DNA of 8,848 bases, taken from the NCBI GenBank assembly GCA_002391545.1, contig DGFF01000075.1:58676-67523 (forward strand), written 5' to 3'. Shown piece after piece: positions 1-6,250 of this stretch (position 1 is its first letter; each line of letters begins with the position of its first letter). Under the pieces are notes generated by a model, which ran no database searches, was not told the origin of the DNA, and saw only the letters and a list, made by a program, of their open reading frames with translations. The translations under genes and the position numbers were made by a program. The DNA comes from Candidatus Fermentithermobacillaceae bacterium UBA3907 (GTDB lineage: Bacteria; Bacillota; Sulfobacillia; Fermentithermobacillales; Fermentithermobacillaceae).

Positions 1-218
1 GTATTTACTATTTCTAGTAATAATTGATGTAGAAAACCTATAACCTCTTCCCTCTCAGGCACAAACGAAATCAGCCTTCGACAGTCTATATATACTGGGC
101 TCTTAGTTCCTGAAGTAAGTGTAAAAGGTTCTTCAGGTCGGGCTCCAACAGCACCTATATCTATCAGAATTTTCGCAACTCTTTCTGACATAAATTGCCT
201 ATCTATTCGATCACCCAT
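1..218 (-). CDS. pyrE: Orotate phosphoribosyltransferase, N-terminal part (partial)
   Basis: Translating from the ATG at 218 gives 72 residues before the window edge. The segment FTLTSGTKSPVYIDCRR (about residues 32-48) is the N-terminal signature of orotate phosphoribosyltransferase, the enzyme that joins orotate to PRPP to make OMP in pyrimidine synthesis. The PRPP-binding loop and catalytic lysine region lie beyond the left edge and cannot be checked. The start is supported by a strong GGAGGAG (227-233) eight bases upstream, inside the end of rluD. An in-frame ATG at codon 10 is the alternative but lacks such a site. The gene overlaps rluD by 16 nt, so the two are likely co-transcribed and translationally coupled. 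An rluD-to-pyrimidine-gene junction is familiar from Bacillota, where pyrR or other pyr genes follow ylyB. PyrR is excluded because the motif is PyrE-like. Confidence 0.87.
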   Translation of the reverse strand, partial: MGDRIDRQFMSERVAKILIDIGAVGARPEEPFTLTSGTKSPVYIDCRRLISFVPEREEVIGFLHQLLLEIVN

Positions 219-1210
219 GAAGGTATCTCCTCCCCATACTTATGCTCAAGTTGTAACAGAATCTGCCGGAAATCGTCAGGCAGAGGAGCAGTAAACTCTT
301 TATACTGATCATAATCTTCACCTAAAAACAATCCCAGTCTAAAGGCATGCAAAAGTTGTCCTTTAACTTCGGACATAGCAGTTTTGTGGCCATATACAGG
401 ATCGCCCACTACAGGGTGGCCGATATATGACATGTGGACTCTAATTTGATGGGTTCTACCTGTACGCAGATTTGCCTTTATCAATGTGTAATCGCTACCG
501 AACCTATTGATCACTTGCCAATCAGTGACCGCTTCTCGTCCTTTGCCAGAACCTACATCCTTTATAACAGCCATTCTCTTACGGTCCCTGGGATGACGAC
601 CCAGAGGCGCATTCACAGTTCCCAAATCCTCTTTGAAAGATCCCCGGCACAAAACAATATATTCCCGTTTAATTGCCCTAGTTTTCATTTGCCGCTGAAG
701 GGCCGCGAGAGCTCTCTCGTTCTTAGCCACCAAAATCAACCCTGTAGTGTCCTTATCCAACCTATGCACAATTCCAGGGCGATCACCTCTTCCCACGCCT
801 TCAATTTCTGGGTAGTACCCTAAGAGCGCATTCACTAAAGTCCCTTCCCAGTGACCTGCAGCAGGATGTACAACCATTCCTCTTGGCTTGTCTACAACAA
901 TTACATCCTCGTCCTCATAAATAATGTCCAAAGGGATTTCCTCAGCTTTTATCTCCTTTTTCTCTACAGGAGGCACCCTTACTAAGACTACATCGCCAGG
1001 TTTGACCTTATACGAGGGTTTATCTACGACCTTTCCGTTCACAGTAACTCTACCTTCCACAATGAGAGCCTGGGTTTTAGAGCGTGAAAGCATCCCCTCC
1101 CCTACGCTAGGAATGAAAACATCCAACCTTTCAGATTGGTGTTCTTCTGAAACAACTGCGCTAATGCACTTTTCTTGAAATTCCGATTCATAAATCTTGT
1201 TGTCTGACAA
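203..1210 (-). CDS. rluD: RluD/RluA-family 23S rRNA pseudouridine synthase with S4 domain
   Basis: This 335-residue protein isomerises specific uridines of large-subunit rRNA to pseudouridine in the cytoplasm. An S4 RNA-binding domain spans about residues 26-75 (SERLDVFIP ... VNGKVVDKPSYKVKPGDVV). The catalytic domain follows, with the RluA-family signature HRLDKDTTG at 149-157, where D152 is the expected catalytic aspartate. Further family motifs are the KREY segment near 181 and RTGRTHQIRVH at 249-259. Length is normal for RluD/YlyB. The start is a TTG at 1210, chosen because GGAGGTG (1215-1221) sits four bases upstream and no ATG lies between it and the S4 domain. The start overlaps the end of lspA by 23 nt, and its own end overlaps pyrE, making an lspA-rluD-pyrE unit. 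The exact target uridines cannot be read from sequence, so RluD rather than another RluA member is inferred from the S4 domain and context. Confidence 0.93.
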   Translation of the reverse strand: MSDNKIYESEFQEKCISAVVSEEHQSERLDVFIPSVGEGMLSRSKTQALIVEGRVTVNGKVVDKPSYKVKPGDVVLVRVPPVEKKEIKAEEIPLDIIYEDEDVIVVDKPRGMVVHPAAGHWEGTLVNALLGYYPEIEGVGRGDRPGIVHRLDKDTTGLILVAKNERALAALQRQMKTRAIKREYIVLCRGSFKEDLGTVNAPLGRHPRDRKRMAVIKDVGSGKGREAVTDWQVINRFGSDYTLIKANLRTGRTHQIRVHMSYIGHPVVGDPVYGHKTAMSEVKGQLLHAFRLGLFLGEDYDQYKEFTAPLPDDFRQILLQLEHKYGEEIPSWVIE

Positions 1211-1661
1211 CCGGCACCTCCACCCTATCTCGATGTAGTACGGACACGACTACAAGTACAGTTACTCCAACGACTATGGCCGTATCAGCCAGGTTAAAAA
1301 TGGCCGGAAAGTACTTAACACAAATGAAGTCCGTTACAGTACCGCGAATAAACCTATCGACAAGGTTCCCCATAGTGCCTCCCATAGTTACGCCAAGGGC
1401 TGTAACTACAGGCCATCCAAAACCTTGAATTCTGGGATATAAGAAAATGGCAAGACCTATGAACGCCACGCTTATCATTACGAATATCCATCTTGCACCC
1501 TGGAACATGCCAAAGGCTGCGCCAGCATTTTCAGTGTACTCAATCCTCAGCCAACCGTTAATAAGCGATGTAGACTCGCCTACACTGAAATTGGATCTTA
1601 TATACCATTTGCTTACCTGATCCAGAAGCAAAATCCCTAAACATGAACACCAAAACGCCAC
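1188..1661 (-). CDS. lspA: Lipoprotein signal peptidase (signal peptidase II)
   Basis: LspA is an inner-membrane aspartyl protease that removes the signal peptide from diacylglyceryl-modified prolipoproteins. The 157-residue protein has the expected four hydrophobic segments (about 3-13, 56-75, 83-99, 126-143). It carries the family motifs: D14 in LLLDQVSKW, N45 in YTENAGAAFG, GNLVDRF at 98-104 with D102, and IFNLAD at 121-126 with D126. D102 and D126 match the catalytic pair. The GTG start at 1661 places the first conserved aspartate at position 14, as in Bacillus subtilis LspA. Upstream the frame closes at a TAG after ten codons with no other usable start, and the Shine-Dalgarno is weak (AGTAGGG). 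The 3' end overlaps rluD by 23 nt. The upstream region is divergent from the DUF1461 gene, so this gene probably begins its own transcript. Confidence 0.95.
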   Translation of the reverse strand: MAFWCSCLGILLLDQVSKWYIRSNFSVGESTSLINGWLRIEYTENAGAAFGMFQGARWIFVMISVAFIGLAIFLYPRIQGFGWPVVTALGVTMGGTMGNLVDRFIRGTVTDFICVKYFPAIFNLADTAIVVGVTVLVVVSVLHRDRVEVPVVRQQDL

Positions 1662-1740
1662 GTCACACGCCCTACTTTCATGTGCATACGCCTAAAATAC
1701 AAGGCCGAACTGCAATCTTTATCCTACGAAATCTCTTTAC

Positions 1741-1770
1741 AGCATACACAAATAGAAGCTACCGCTGCAA
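1741..1770 (-). promoter_or_regulatory. Possible sigma-70-type promoter for lspA
   Basis: On the minus strand TTGCAG (complement of 1765-1770) and TATGCT (complement of 1741-1746) are separated by 18 bp, each matching four of six consensus positions. Initiation near 1734 would give a leader of about 70 nt before the GTG of lspA. The -35 lies inside the loop of the inverted repeat at 1752-1788. The match is weak and found by eye. Confidence 0.25.
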
Positions 1771-1788
1771 GGCTTCGTTAGCTTCTAT
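1752..1788. repeat. Perfect 10-bp inverted repeat with 17-nt loop upstream of lspA
   Basis: ATAGAAGCTA at 1752-1761 is the exact reverse complement of TAGCTTCTAT at 1779-1788. Pairing stops at the first bases outside and inside the arms. Neither side is followed by a clean run of T, so it is not a convincing intrinsic terminator. It could be an operator, a leader hairpin in the lspA transcript, or an attenuator-like element; nothing in the sequence decides between these. Confidence 0.55.
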
Positions 1789-1918
1789 ATGTTTAGTGTT
1801 AGTTCCTCCTGTAAAGTCATCCCATCTATACTTGCGCTGAATATAAAAGCGAAGGACATTATGATAAACTTTGCATAGCACGTAGCCCTTGCCAATTTGG
1901 ATCGAAGCGGTGAAAAAC

Positions 1919-2647
1919 ATGTCGGCTAAGACTGGAAGATCGATCTCACTTTTCAAGTTTATAGTCATGCTTCTACTAGTATTGGGCCTATCAGGATTTA
2001 ACGTTCTCTTTTCTATCCAATCTGTAGCCTTAGACCTAGATTTCTACGTCTCCAAATGGACTGAGCTGGGAGTGCCTAAATCGGTTGGGATAACCATGGA
2101 GGATTTAGAGCGCGTAGGAGAGCATCTTCTCCTTTATTTTACTGGAGATGCTCCATCTCCTCAGCTAACTGTAACTATAAACGGAACTCCTACTCTTATG
2201 TTTAAGGAACACGAAATCTCCCATCTAGAAGATGTTCGAATGTTGTTTCAAAGTGGATTGCTGGCAAAGCATATATGTGAGGGTCTAATCGCCATAGGTA
2301 TTATCTTGAGCGCAGTAATAAATAAATGCCAAGATGCAGTTGCGAGCATAGCAAAAAGTCTTAAGCTCTCTGCTGTAATACTGTGCGCGGTAGTGTTAAT
2401 CGTTACCTTAGCCGCCATTCTCGATTTCACAAGCTGGTGGACATCTTTTCACCTTATAACATTTACAAACGACCTATGGATTCTTGACCCTGAAGTCGAC
2501 AGGCTAATACAAATATTCCCCGAAGGATTTTTCTATTCGGCTGTAACTAAAATCTGCGTCACTTCTCTGGTCATCGCTGGGGTTTACTTCATTCTAAGCC
2601 TTCTCATAAACTACTTGTCCTCCAACTACCGTAAGAAGCACCTCTAA
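1919..2647 (+). CDS. DUF1461 / TIGR01906-type four-helix integral membrane protein
   Basis: I recognise this as a member of the DUF1461 (TIGR01906) family of membrane proteins of unknown function. From the ATG at 1919 it has 242 residues. A first membrane helix spans about 11-30, an extracytoplasmic-type domain about 31-117, and three more helices about 119-135, 149-170 and 208-232. Family hallmarks are FYVSKWTELGV with GITMEDLERV (42-66), LLYFTG (71-76), HEISHLEDVRMLF (98-110), and FHLITFTNDLWILDP (177-191) followed by FPEGFF. An upstream in-frame TTG (1889) and GTG (1910) are possible starts. The ATG at 1919 is preferred because GGTG sits six bases upstream and it gives a short charged N-terminus before helix 1. 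It is the only plus-strand gene here and overlaps the 3' end of the amidohydrolase gene by 54 bp. Its function and link to its neighbours are unknown. Confidence 0.85.
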   Translation: MSAKTGRSISLFKFIVMLLLVLGLSGFNVLFSIQSVALDLDFYVSKWTELGVPKSVGITMEDLERVGEHLLLYFTGDAPSPQLTVTINGTPTLMFKEHEISHLEDVRMLFQSGLLAKHICEGLIAIGIILSAVINKCQDAVASIAKSLKLSAVILCAVVLIVTLAAILDFTSWWTSFHLITFTNDLWILDPEVDRLIQIFPEGFFYSAVTKICVTSLVIAGVYFILSLLINYLSSNYRKKHL

Positions 2648-4198
2648 ATCTTTGATCTCCTCAGGGTCTACACAGTAGATGTCGTCTGATAATACAACGA
2701 AATCACATAAATACCCAGGAGACAATCTCCCTTTCTTATTCTCTTCATGTCCAGCGTAAGCAGCCCCTGTAGTAAACAAATGAACAGCCTCGTCTACAGT
2801 CATCTTCTGTTCGGGGTAGAAGCCCGAGGACGGATTTCCATTCATATCTTTTCTAGTTACTGCGCAGTAAATACCATATAAGGGATCTGGAGGCTCAACA
2901 GGACAATCAGAACCTCCTGCCAACGGAATTCCTTCTTCGAGCATTGTACGCCACGCGTACGACCATTTCATCCTCTCAGTCCCTACCCTATCAACGGCCC
3001 ATCGCATATCTGTGGAAATGAACTTAGGCTGAATATCTGCCACCACGCGTAGGCTTTTCATTCTTGCAATTAACTCAGGGGATAGTATCTGAGCATGAAC
3101 TATCCTATGCCTTAGGTCATATACAGGAAACCTGTTCTGGGCGTACTCTATAGCATCTAGGCTAACTCTTACCGCTCTATCCCCAATGGCGTGAATGGCA
3201 ACTTGCATGCCGTGGATCTGAGCTTTATATACTGCCTCCATGAGTTCCTCTTCAGATACAACTAAGATGCCATGGTTCCCGGGATCATCGCTGTATGGAA
3301 ATTCCAAAGCCGCCGTCCTTCCTCCGAGAGAACCGTCGGCAAAAAGTTTCACTGCGCCTATTCTAAAGTAATCGTGACCGTCTTTAGTCCTTAACTCGGA
3401 GTTTGACAAGTCTTCGAAGAATTCGGAAGGAATATCCCAATACACCCTTAATGGGAACCCCTTTCCTTGCACCCGCCTATATAAATCAATTGTTTCCCAA
3501 AAACCCCCTTGGCCATCATTGGTATGAACAGATGTAATGCCCTTGGAGAAAACGTACTGTATACCTTTGGCAAGAGCAGTTTCCGTTGCTTCAACGTCGG
3601 CCTTGGGGATACAAGACTGAACGAGTCCCAGAGCGGACTCCCGAAATACCCCTGTAGGTTCGCCCCGCGAATCTCTATCAATGGCTCCCCCTGTAGGGTC
3701 CTCCACGTCTTTAGTTATCCCTGCAATTTCTAAAGCCTTTGAAGACGCAACTGCGATATGCCCACATGTCCTAACCAAATAAACCGGCCTAGAGCCTGCC
3801 ACTTCATCTAGATCATACCGTGTAGGATAACGCTTTTCAGCAAACTGATCTTGGTCCCATCCTCTCCCAATTATCCATCCACCTTCTTCTGTCTCCAAGG
3901 CTCTTTCTCTAACTTTTTCTTTCAATTCTTCAACTGATGCCACATCAACCAAGGACAACTGCTCCAAGTTGAGCCCAAAACCTAACAAGTGTATATGGCT
4001 GTCTATGAATCCAGGCATCACTGTCTTGCCGCCAAGATCTCTGGTCTCTGGTTTAACGCCGCGTGGGAAGGCATTCAAGCACTCTTCGTAATCACCGATG
4101 CAAATTATTCTACCTCCTAGCGATCCAATACTTCCCCCAGTTATCAGGTCATTGCCAGATGTACGCAAATCCCCATTTGTGAAAATTGTGGCTTTCAA
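2594..4198 (-). CDS. Metal-dependent amidohydrolase, YtcJ-like (amidohydrolase family 3)
   Basis: This 534-residue cytoplasmic hydrolase belongs to the amidohydrolase superfamily, YtcJ/NfdA-like branch. The order of motifs is complete: PGFIDSHIHLLG (62-73) with metal-ligand histidines H68 and H70, KLFADGSLGGRTA (284-296) with K284 at the bridging-lysine position, AIHAIGDRA (334-342) with H336, HRIVHAQ (364-370) with H368, and GSDCPVEPPDP (429-439) with the catalytic D431. N- and C-terminal strands (MKATIFTNGDL and FVVLSDDIY) form the usual small beta-sandwich. The substrate cannot be read; relatives act on N-substituted formamides, N-acyl amino acids and similar amide bonds. The start is TTG at 4198, with AGGAGG (4206-4211) seven bases upstream, overlapping the racemase stop by 4 nt, so the two are translationally coupled and probably share a pathway. 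The last 54 bp overlap the DUF1461 gene on the other strand. Confidence 0.92.
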   Translation of the reverse strand: MKATIFTNGDLRTSGNDLITGGSIGSLGGRIICIGDYEECLNAFPRGVKPETRDLGGKTVMPGFIDSHIHLLGFGLNLEQLSLVDVASVEELKEKVRERALETEEGGWIIGRGWDQDQFAEKRYPTRYDLDEVAGSRPVYLVRTCGHIAVASSKALEIAGITKDVEDPTGGAIDRDSRGEPTGVFRESALGLVQSCIPKADVEATETALAKGIQYVFSKGITSVHTNDGQGGFWETIDLYRRVQGKGFPLRVYWDIPSEFFEDLSNSELRTKDGHDYFRIGAVKLFADGSLGGRTAALEFPYSDDPGNHGILVVSEEELMEAVYKAQIHGMQVAIHAIGDRAVRVSLDAIEYAQNRFPVYDLRHRIVHAQILSPELIARMKSLRVVADIQPKFISTDMRWAVDRVGTERMKWSYAWRTMLEEGIPLAGGSDCPVEPPDPLYGIYCAVTRKDMNGNPSSGFYPEQKMTVDEAVHLFTTGAAYAGHEENKKGRLSPGYLCDFVVLSDDIYCVDPEEIKDLEVLLTVVGGQVVYEKA

Positions 4199-4881
4199 TT
4201 ACACCCCTCCTTTGCCCTAGATACGCAAGCTTTTGCCAAAATATCTGTGGCGTCTATAACCTCTACCGCAAGGTCACCATCCTTCAGTATAAGAGGGATT
4301 TCTGTGCAGCCAGCGATTACAGCATCGCACCCCCGGGCTTCTAGTTTCCTAGCCTGCTCTAGTATGAGGTCTCTAGCTTTATCTAGAAGTGCAGCCTTTA
4401 CGTAGTAAATAGACTCCATCACAAATCTCTGGTCTTCCTCATCTGGCAAAACTGTTTCAATATCTACCTTCGCCAGCGCCTTAGTGTATAGGCCTGTTCG
4501 CACTGTTCCTGTCGTAGCCAAAATCCCCACTTTCTTTACCCTGCCGTCGAGGTACTTTGCCACGTCGTCCATCATGTGTAGCACCGGAATGCTCACATTC
4601 TCCTGAATATCTTTGTGGAAGTAATGAGCAGTATTACACGGAATCGCAATAAAAGACGCTCCCGCTTTTTCCACGTTCTTAGCTGTTTCAATTAGAAGGG
4701 GCCTAGGATCTTGGCCGTGACCAAGAATGTACGCTGTTCTATCGGGTATCTTGGGGTTTGAATCTATAATGACGCGCAAGTGATCCTGGTCTTTCTGTGC
4801 AGGTGTATTCCGAATTATTTTCATGAACAAATCGCACGTAGCTTCAGGACCCATCCCTCCCAATATTCCAACAACTCCCAT
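4195..4881 (-). CDS. Aspartate/glutamate racemase family protein
   Basis: This family interconverts L- and D-amino acids (aspartate, glutamate or others) without a cofactor, using two cysteines as acid and base. The 228-residue protein starts GILGGMGPEAT (5-15), the hallmark N-terminus. It has both catalytic cysteines, C82 in IPCNTAH (80-86) and C192 in AGCTEIPL (190-197). I start it at the ATG at 4881, not the ATG at 4896, because GGGAG (4890-4894) lies eight bases upstream of 4881, while the upstream ATG has no ribosome site and adds five residues not typical of the family. The 4896 start would overlap the divIVA stop as TGATG. Downstream it overlaps the YtcJ-like amidohydrolase by 4 nt. 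The pair may process D-amino acids or their N-acyl derivatives, which is an inference. It is not the peptidoglycan glutamate racemase MurI by overall sequence pattern; RacX/YgeA-like substrates remain possible. Confidence 0.9.
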   Translation of the reverse strand: MGVVGILGGMGPEATCDLFMKIIRNTPAQKDQDHLRVIIDSNPKIPDRTAYILGHGQDPRPLLIETAKNVEKAGASFIAIPCNTAHYFHKDIQENVSIPVLHMMDDVAKYLDGRVKKVGILATTGTVRTGLYTKALAKVDIETVLPDEEDQRFVMESIYYVKAALLDKARDLILEQARKLEARGCDAVIAGCTEIPLILKDGDLAVEVIDATDILAKACVSRAKEGCN

Positions 4882-4889
4882 ATTTTCAA

Positions 4890-4894
4890 CTCCC
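4890..4894 (-). promoter_or_regulatory. Shine-Dalgarno that decides the racemase start
   Basis: GGGAG on the minus strand lies eight bases before the ATG at 4881 and overlaps the upstream ATG at 4896. It therefore favours the shorter reading frame, whose product begins directly with the conserved GILGGMGPEAT segment. Confidence 0.65.
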
Positions 4895-4895
4895 A

Positions 4896-5468
4896 TCAGG
4901 TATTGAACAAGTCTTTTGGGTCAAAAGCATGCTCTTCTGCCTCTTCTTTAGGTTCGTCATCTTCTAAGAGGCTTCGGGTCAAAGTCTCAAGGTTCTCATC
5001 GAACATCTCTAAAGCCGACTGGAGGAACGCTCTCATCTCTGTTTTAAACCTTACCACTTTCTGCCTCTGTAACTCCAGTTCCTGCCACACGTTTTTTCGA
5101 GTGTGCTCAGCTTCTCCCAGTATAATCTCGGCCTGACGCCTTGCCTCCTGCGTAATGGCTGCTGCTTCTCTTTCAGCCGCATCACGGATCTGGTCTGCAG
5201 CTTTTTGAGCGAGCACAATCGCGTTCTTTAACGTATCTTCCATTCCTTTGTACTGATCTACCCGCATCTCCAAATTGCCAATAACCCCACGTAGTTCTTC
5301 ATTTTCGCGTATGAGCGCTTCGAACTCGGCTACAATCAGATCCAAAAATTCGTCTACTTCTTCTTCGTTGTATCCCCGAAAGCTTCTATTGAACTCTTTG
5401 TTATGTATATCCAAGGGCGTCAACGTGGGAATCCTGGGAACCGGCGCTTTGGTTCTTTCCTGGTCCAT
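4896..5468 (-). CDS. divIVA: DivIVA family cell-division/polarity protein
   Basis: DivIVA proteins are coiled-coil scaffolds that bind negatively curved membrane at septa and poles and recruit division or cell-wall factors. The 190-residue protein has the N-terminal lipid-binding domain, LTPLDIHNKEFNRSFRGYN (16-34), followed by EEEVDEFLDLIV (35-46). FRGY at 30-33 is the conserved membrane-binding region. A long charged coiled coil, rich in A, E, Q and R, follows (about 47-165), then an acidic tail ending FDPKDLFNT. Length fits the family. The ATG at 5468 has GGAGG (5476-5480) seven bases upstream. A 77-bp gap separates it from yggS, where sepF, yggT and ylmH sit in Bacillus. Its stop lies 14 nt before the racemase ATG. 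The tail shares KDLF with the C-terminal peptide of FtsZ in this same window. Confidence 0.93.
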   Translation of the reverse strand: MDQERTKAPVPRIPTLTPLDIHNKEFNRSFRGYNEEEVDEFLDLIVAEFEALIRENEELRGVIGNLEMRVDQYKGMEDTLKNAIVLAQKAADQIRDAAEREAAAITQEARRQAEIILGEAEHTRKNVWQELELQRQKVVRFKTEMRAFLQSALEMFDENLETLTRSLLEDDEPKEEAEEHAFDPKDLFNT

Positions 5469-5545
5469 AAAACCCCCTCCAACAGATCAAAATTCCATCT
5501 TTCGATCAGTTATTTCCACACAAGAAGCGAAAGGTCCTGCTATCT
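5469..5545. other. Short gap between yggS and divIVA with no sepF, yggT or ylmH
   Basis: Only 77 bp lie here. Apart from the GGAGG of divIVA I see no gene, no clear promoter and no terminator. The weak inverted arms CTTTCG and CGAAAG on the minus strand, about 23 nt apart, are probably chance. The gap is notable because several division-linked genes normally occupy this junction in related gene clusters. Confidence 0.5.
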
Positions 5546-6250
5546 TTATGACCGAGCCCCAAATAACTGTGTTCCTATACGGACAACTGTAGAACCTTCT
5601 TCTACTGCTATTTCGTAGTCAGAAGACATACCCATGGATAGTTCCTTCAAATTAGCTTCAGGTATACCACGATCTACCAGGTGATCTCTTAAATTCCTCA
5701 AATCTCTAAATGCATTGCGCGAAACTTGGGGGTCCAAAGAAAAAGGAGCTATGGTCATGAGGCCTACCAGCATTAGACCTGGCAACTCTAATACAGTTTC
5801 CGTTAATTCTAACGCTTCTTCAGGCATGCAACCGTATTTATCAGGATCTCGAGCCACATTGACTTGAACGTAAACAGGAAGATCCTCTTCACGGTATCTC
5901 TCACTAAACTTTGATAACGCTTGCGCTACCCTAATTGAATCCACAGTTTGCACCTCATCGAAAACCCTTACCGCCATTGATGCCTTGTTAGTCTGAAGAT
6001 GCCCAATAAGCGCCACTTTAGCCCCTTCAAAGGCTCCCTCTTCCTTCTTGGCACGTCCCTCTTGGACTCGATTTTCCCCAAAATATGTAATGCCACAAGA
6101 CTTGGCTTCCAAAATGATCTCTTTAGGAAAGGTTTTGCTTACGGCCATAATCCTAACTGAGTCGGGATCTCTTTTGGATCTACGGCACGCATCTTCAATC
6201 TTTCGTTCTATTGCCTTGAGATTATGCTTTATAATGCTATTTTCCGTCAT
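5546..6250 (-). CDS. yggS: YggS/YlmE pyridoxal phosphate homeostasis protein
   Basis: This 234-residue protein has the YggS (PLPBP/PROSC) fold, an alanine-racemase-like TIM barrel that binds PLP without known enzymatic activity and controls vitamin B6 and amino-acid pools. Motifs are IMAVSKTFP (34-42), where K39 is the PLP lysine; FGENRVQE (57-64); LIGHLQTNK (81-89); LVGLMTIAP (161-169); and LSMGMSSDYEIAVEEGST (204-221) followed by VRIGTQLFG, which holds the phosphate of PLP. Length is standard. The ATG at 6250 overlaps the stop of the upstream HlyD-like gene by 4 nt (ATGA) and has AAGGAGG (6256-6262) five bases upstream, so the two are translationally coupled. In Bacillota the orthologue ylmE precedes sepF; here divIVA follows directly. 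Confidence 0.95.
   Translation of the reverse strand: MTENSIIKHNLKAIERKIEDACRRSKRDPDSVRIMAVSKTFPKEIILEAKSCGITYFGENRVQEGRAKKEEGAFEGAKVALIGHLQTNKASMAVRVFDEVQTVDSIRVAQALSKFSERYREEDLPVYVQVNVARDPDKYGCMPEEALELTETVLELPGLMLVGLMTIAPFSLDPQVSRNAFRDLRNLRDHLVDRGIPEANLKELSMGMSSDYEIAVEEGSTVVRIGTQLFGARS

Larger units (their letters stand above)
1662..1918. other. Divergent intergenic region between lspA and the DUF1461 gene
   Basis: This 257-bp spacer separates two divergently transcribed genes and should hold both promoters. For lspA (minus strand) a weak candidate is TTGCAG (complement of 1765-1770) and TATGCT (complement of 1741-1746), 18 bp apart. For the DUF1461 gene (plus strand) a good -10-like TATGAT lies at 1860-1865, but its 17-bp-spaced -35 is poor. 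The minus strand also carries a perfect AGGAGG (complement of 1804-1809) with no start codon at a useful distance. A 10-bp perfect inverted repeat lies at 1752-1788 (listed separately). A minus-strand open frame crosses the region (1759-1968), but it has no recognisable family or ribosome site, so I do not call a gene. Confidence 0.55.

Noticed and set aside
434..823. Plus-strand open frames antisense to rluD, ftsZ and other genes
   Set aside because: They are shadows of clear conserved genes on the minus strand and have no ribosome sites or recognisable domains.
1752..1800. Inverted repeat as an intrinsic terminator
   Set aside because: The stem is A/T-rich and neither strand has a convincing run of T immediately after it; both neighbouring genes diverge from it, so no transcript needs ending there.
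1759..1968. Minus-strand 69-codon open frame overlapping the start of the DUF1461 gene
   Set aside because: No ribosome site at either ATG (1968 or 1920), no recognisable family, and its first part is antisense to a real gene. Kept only as a finding about a possible remnant.
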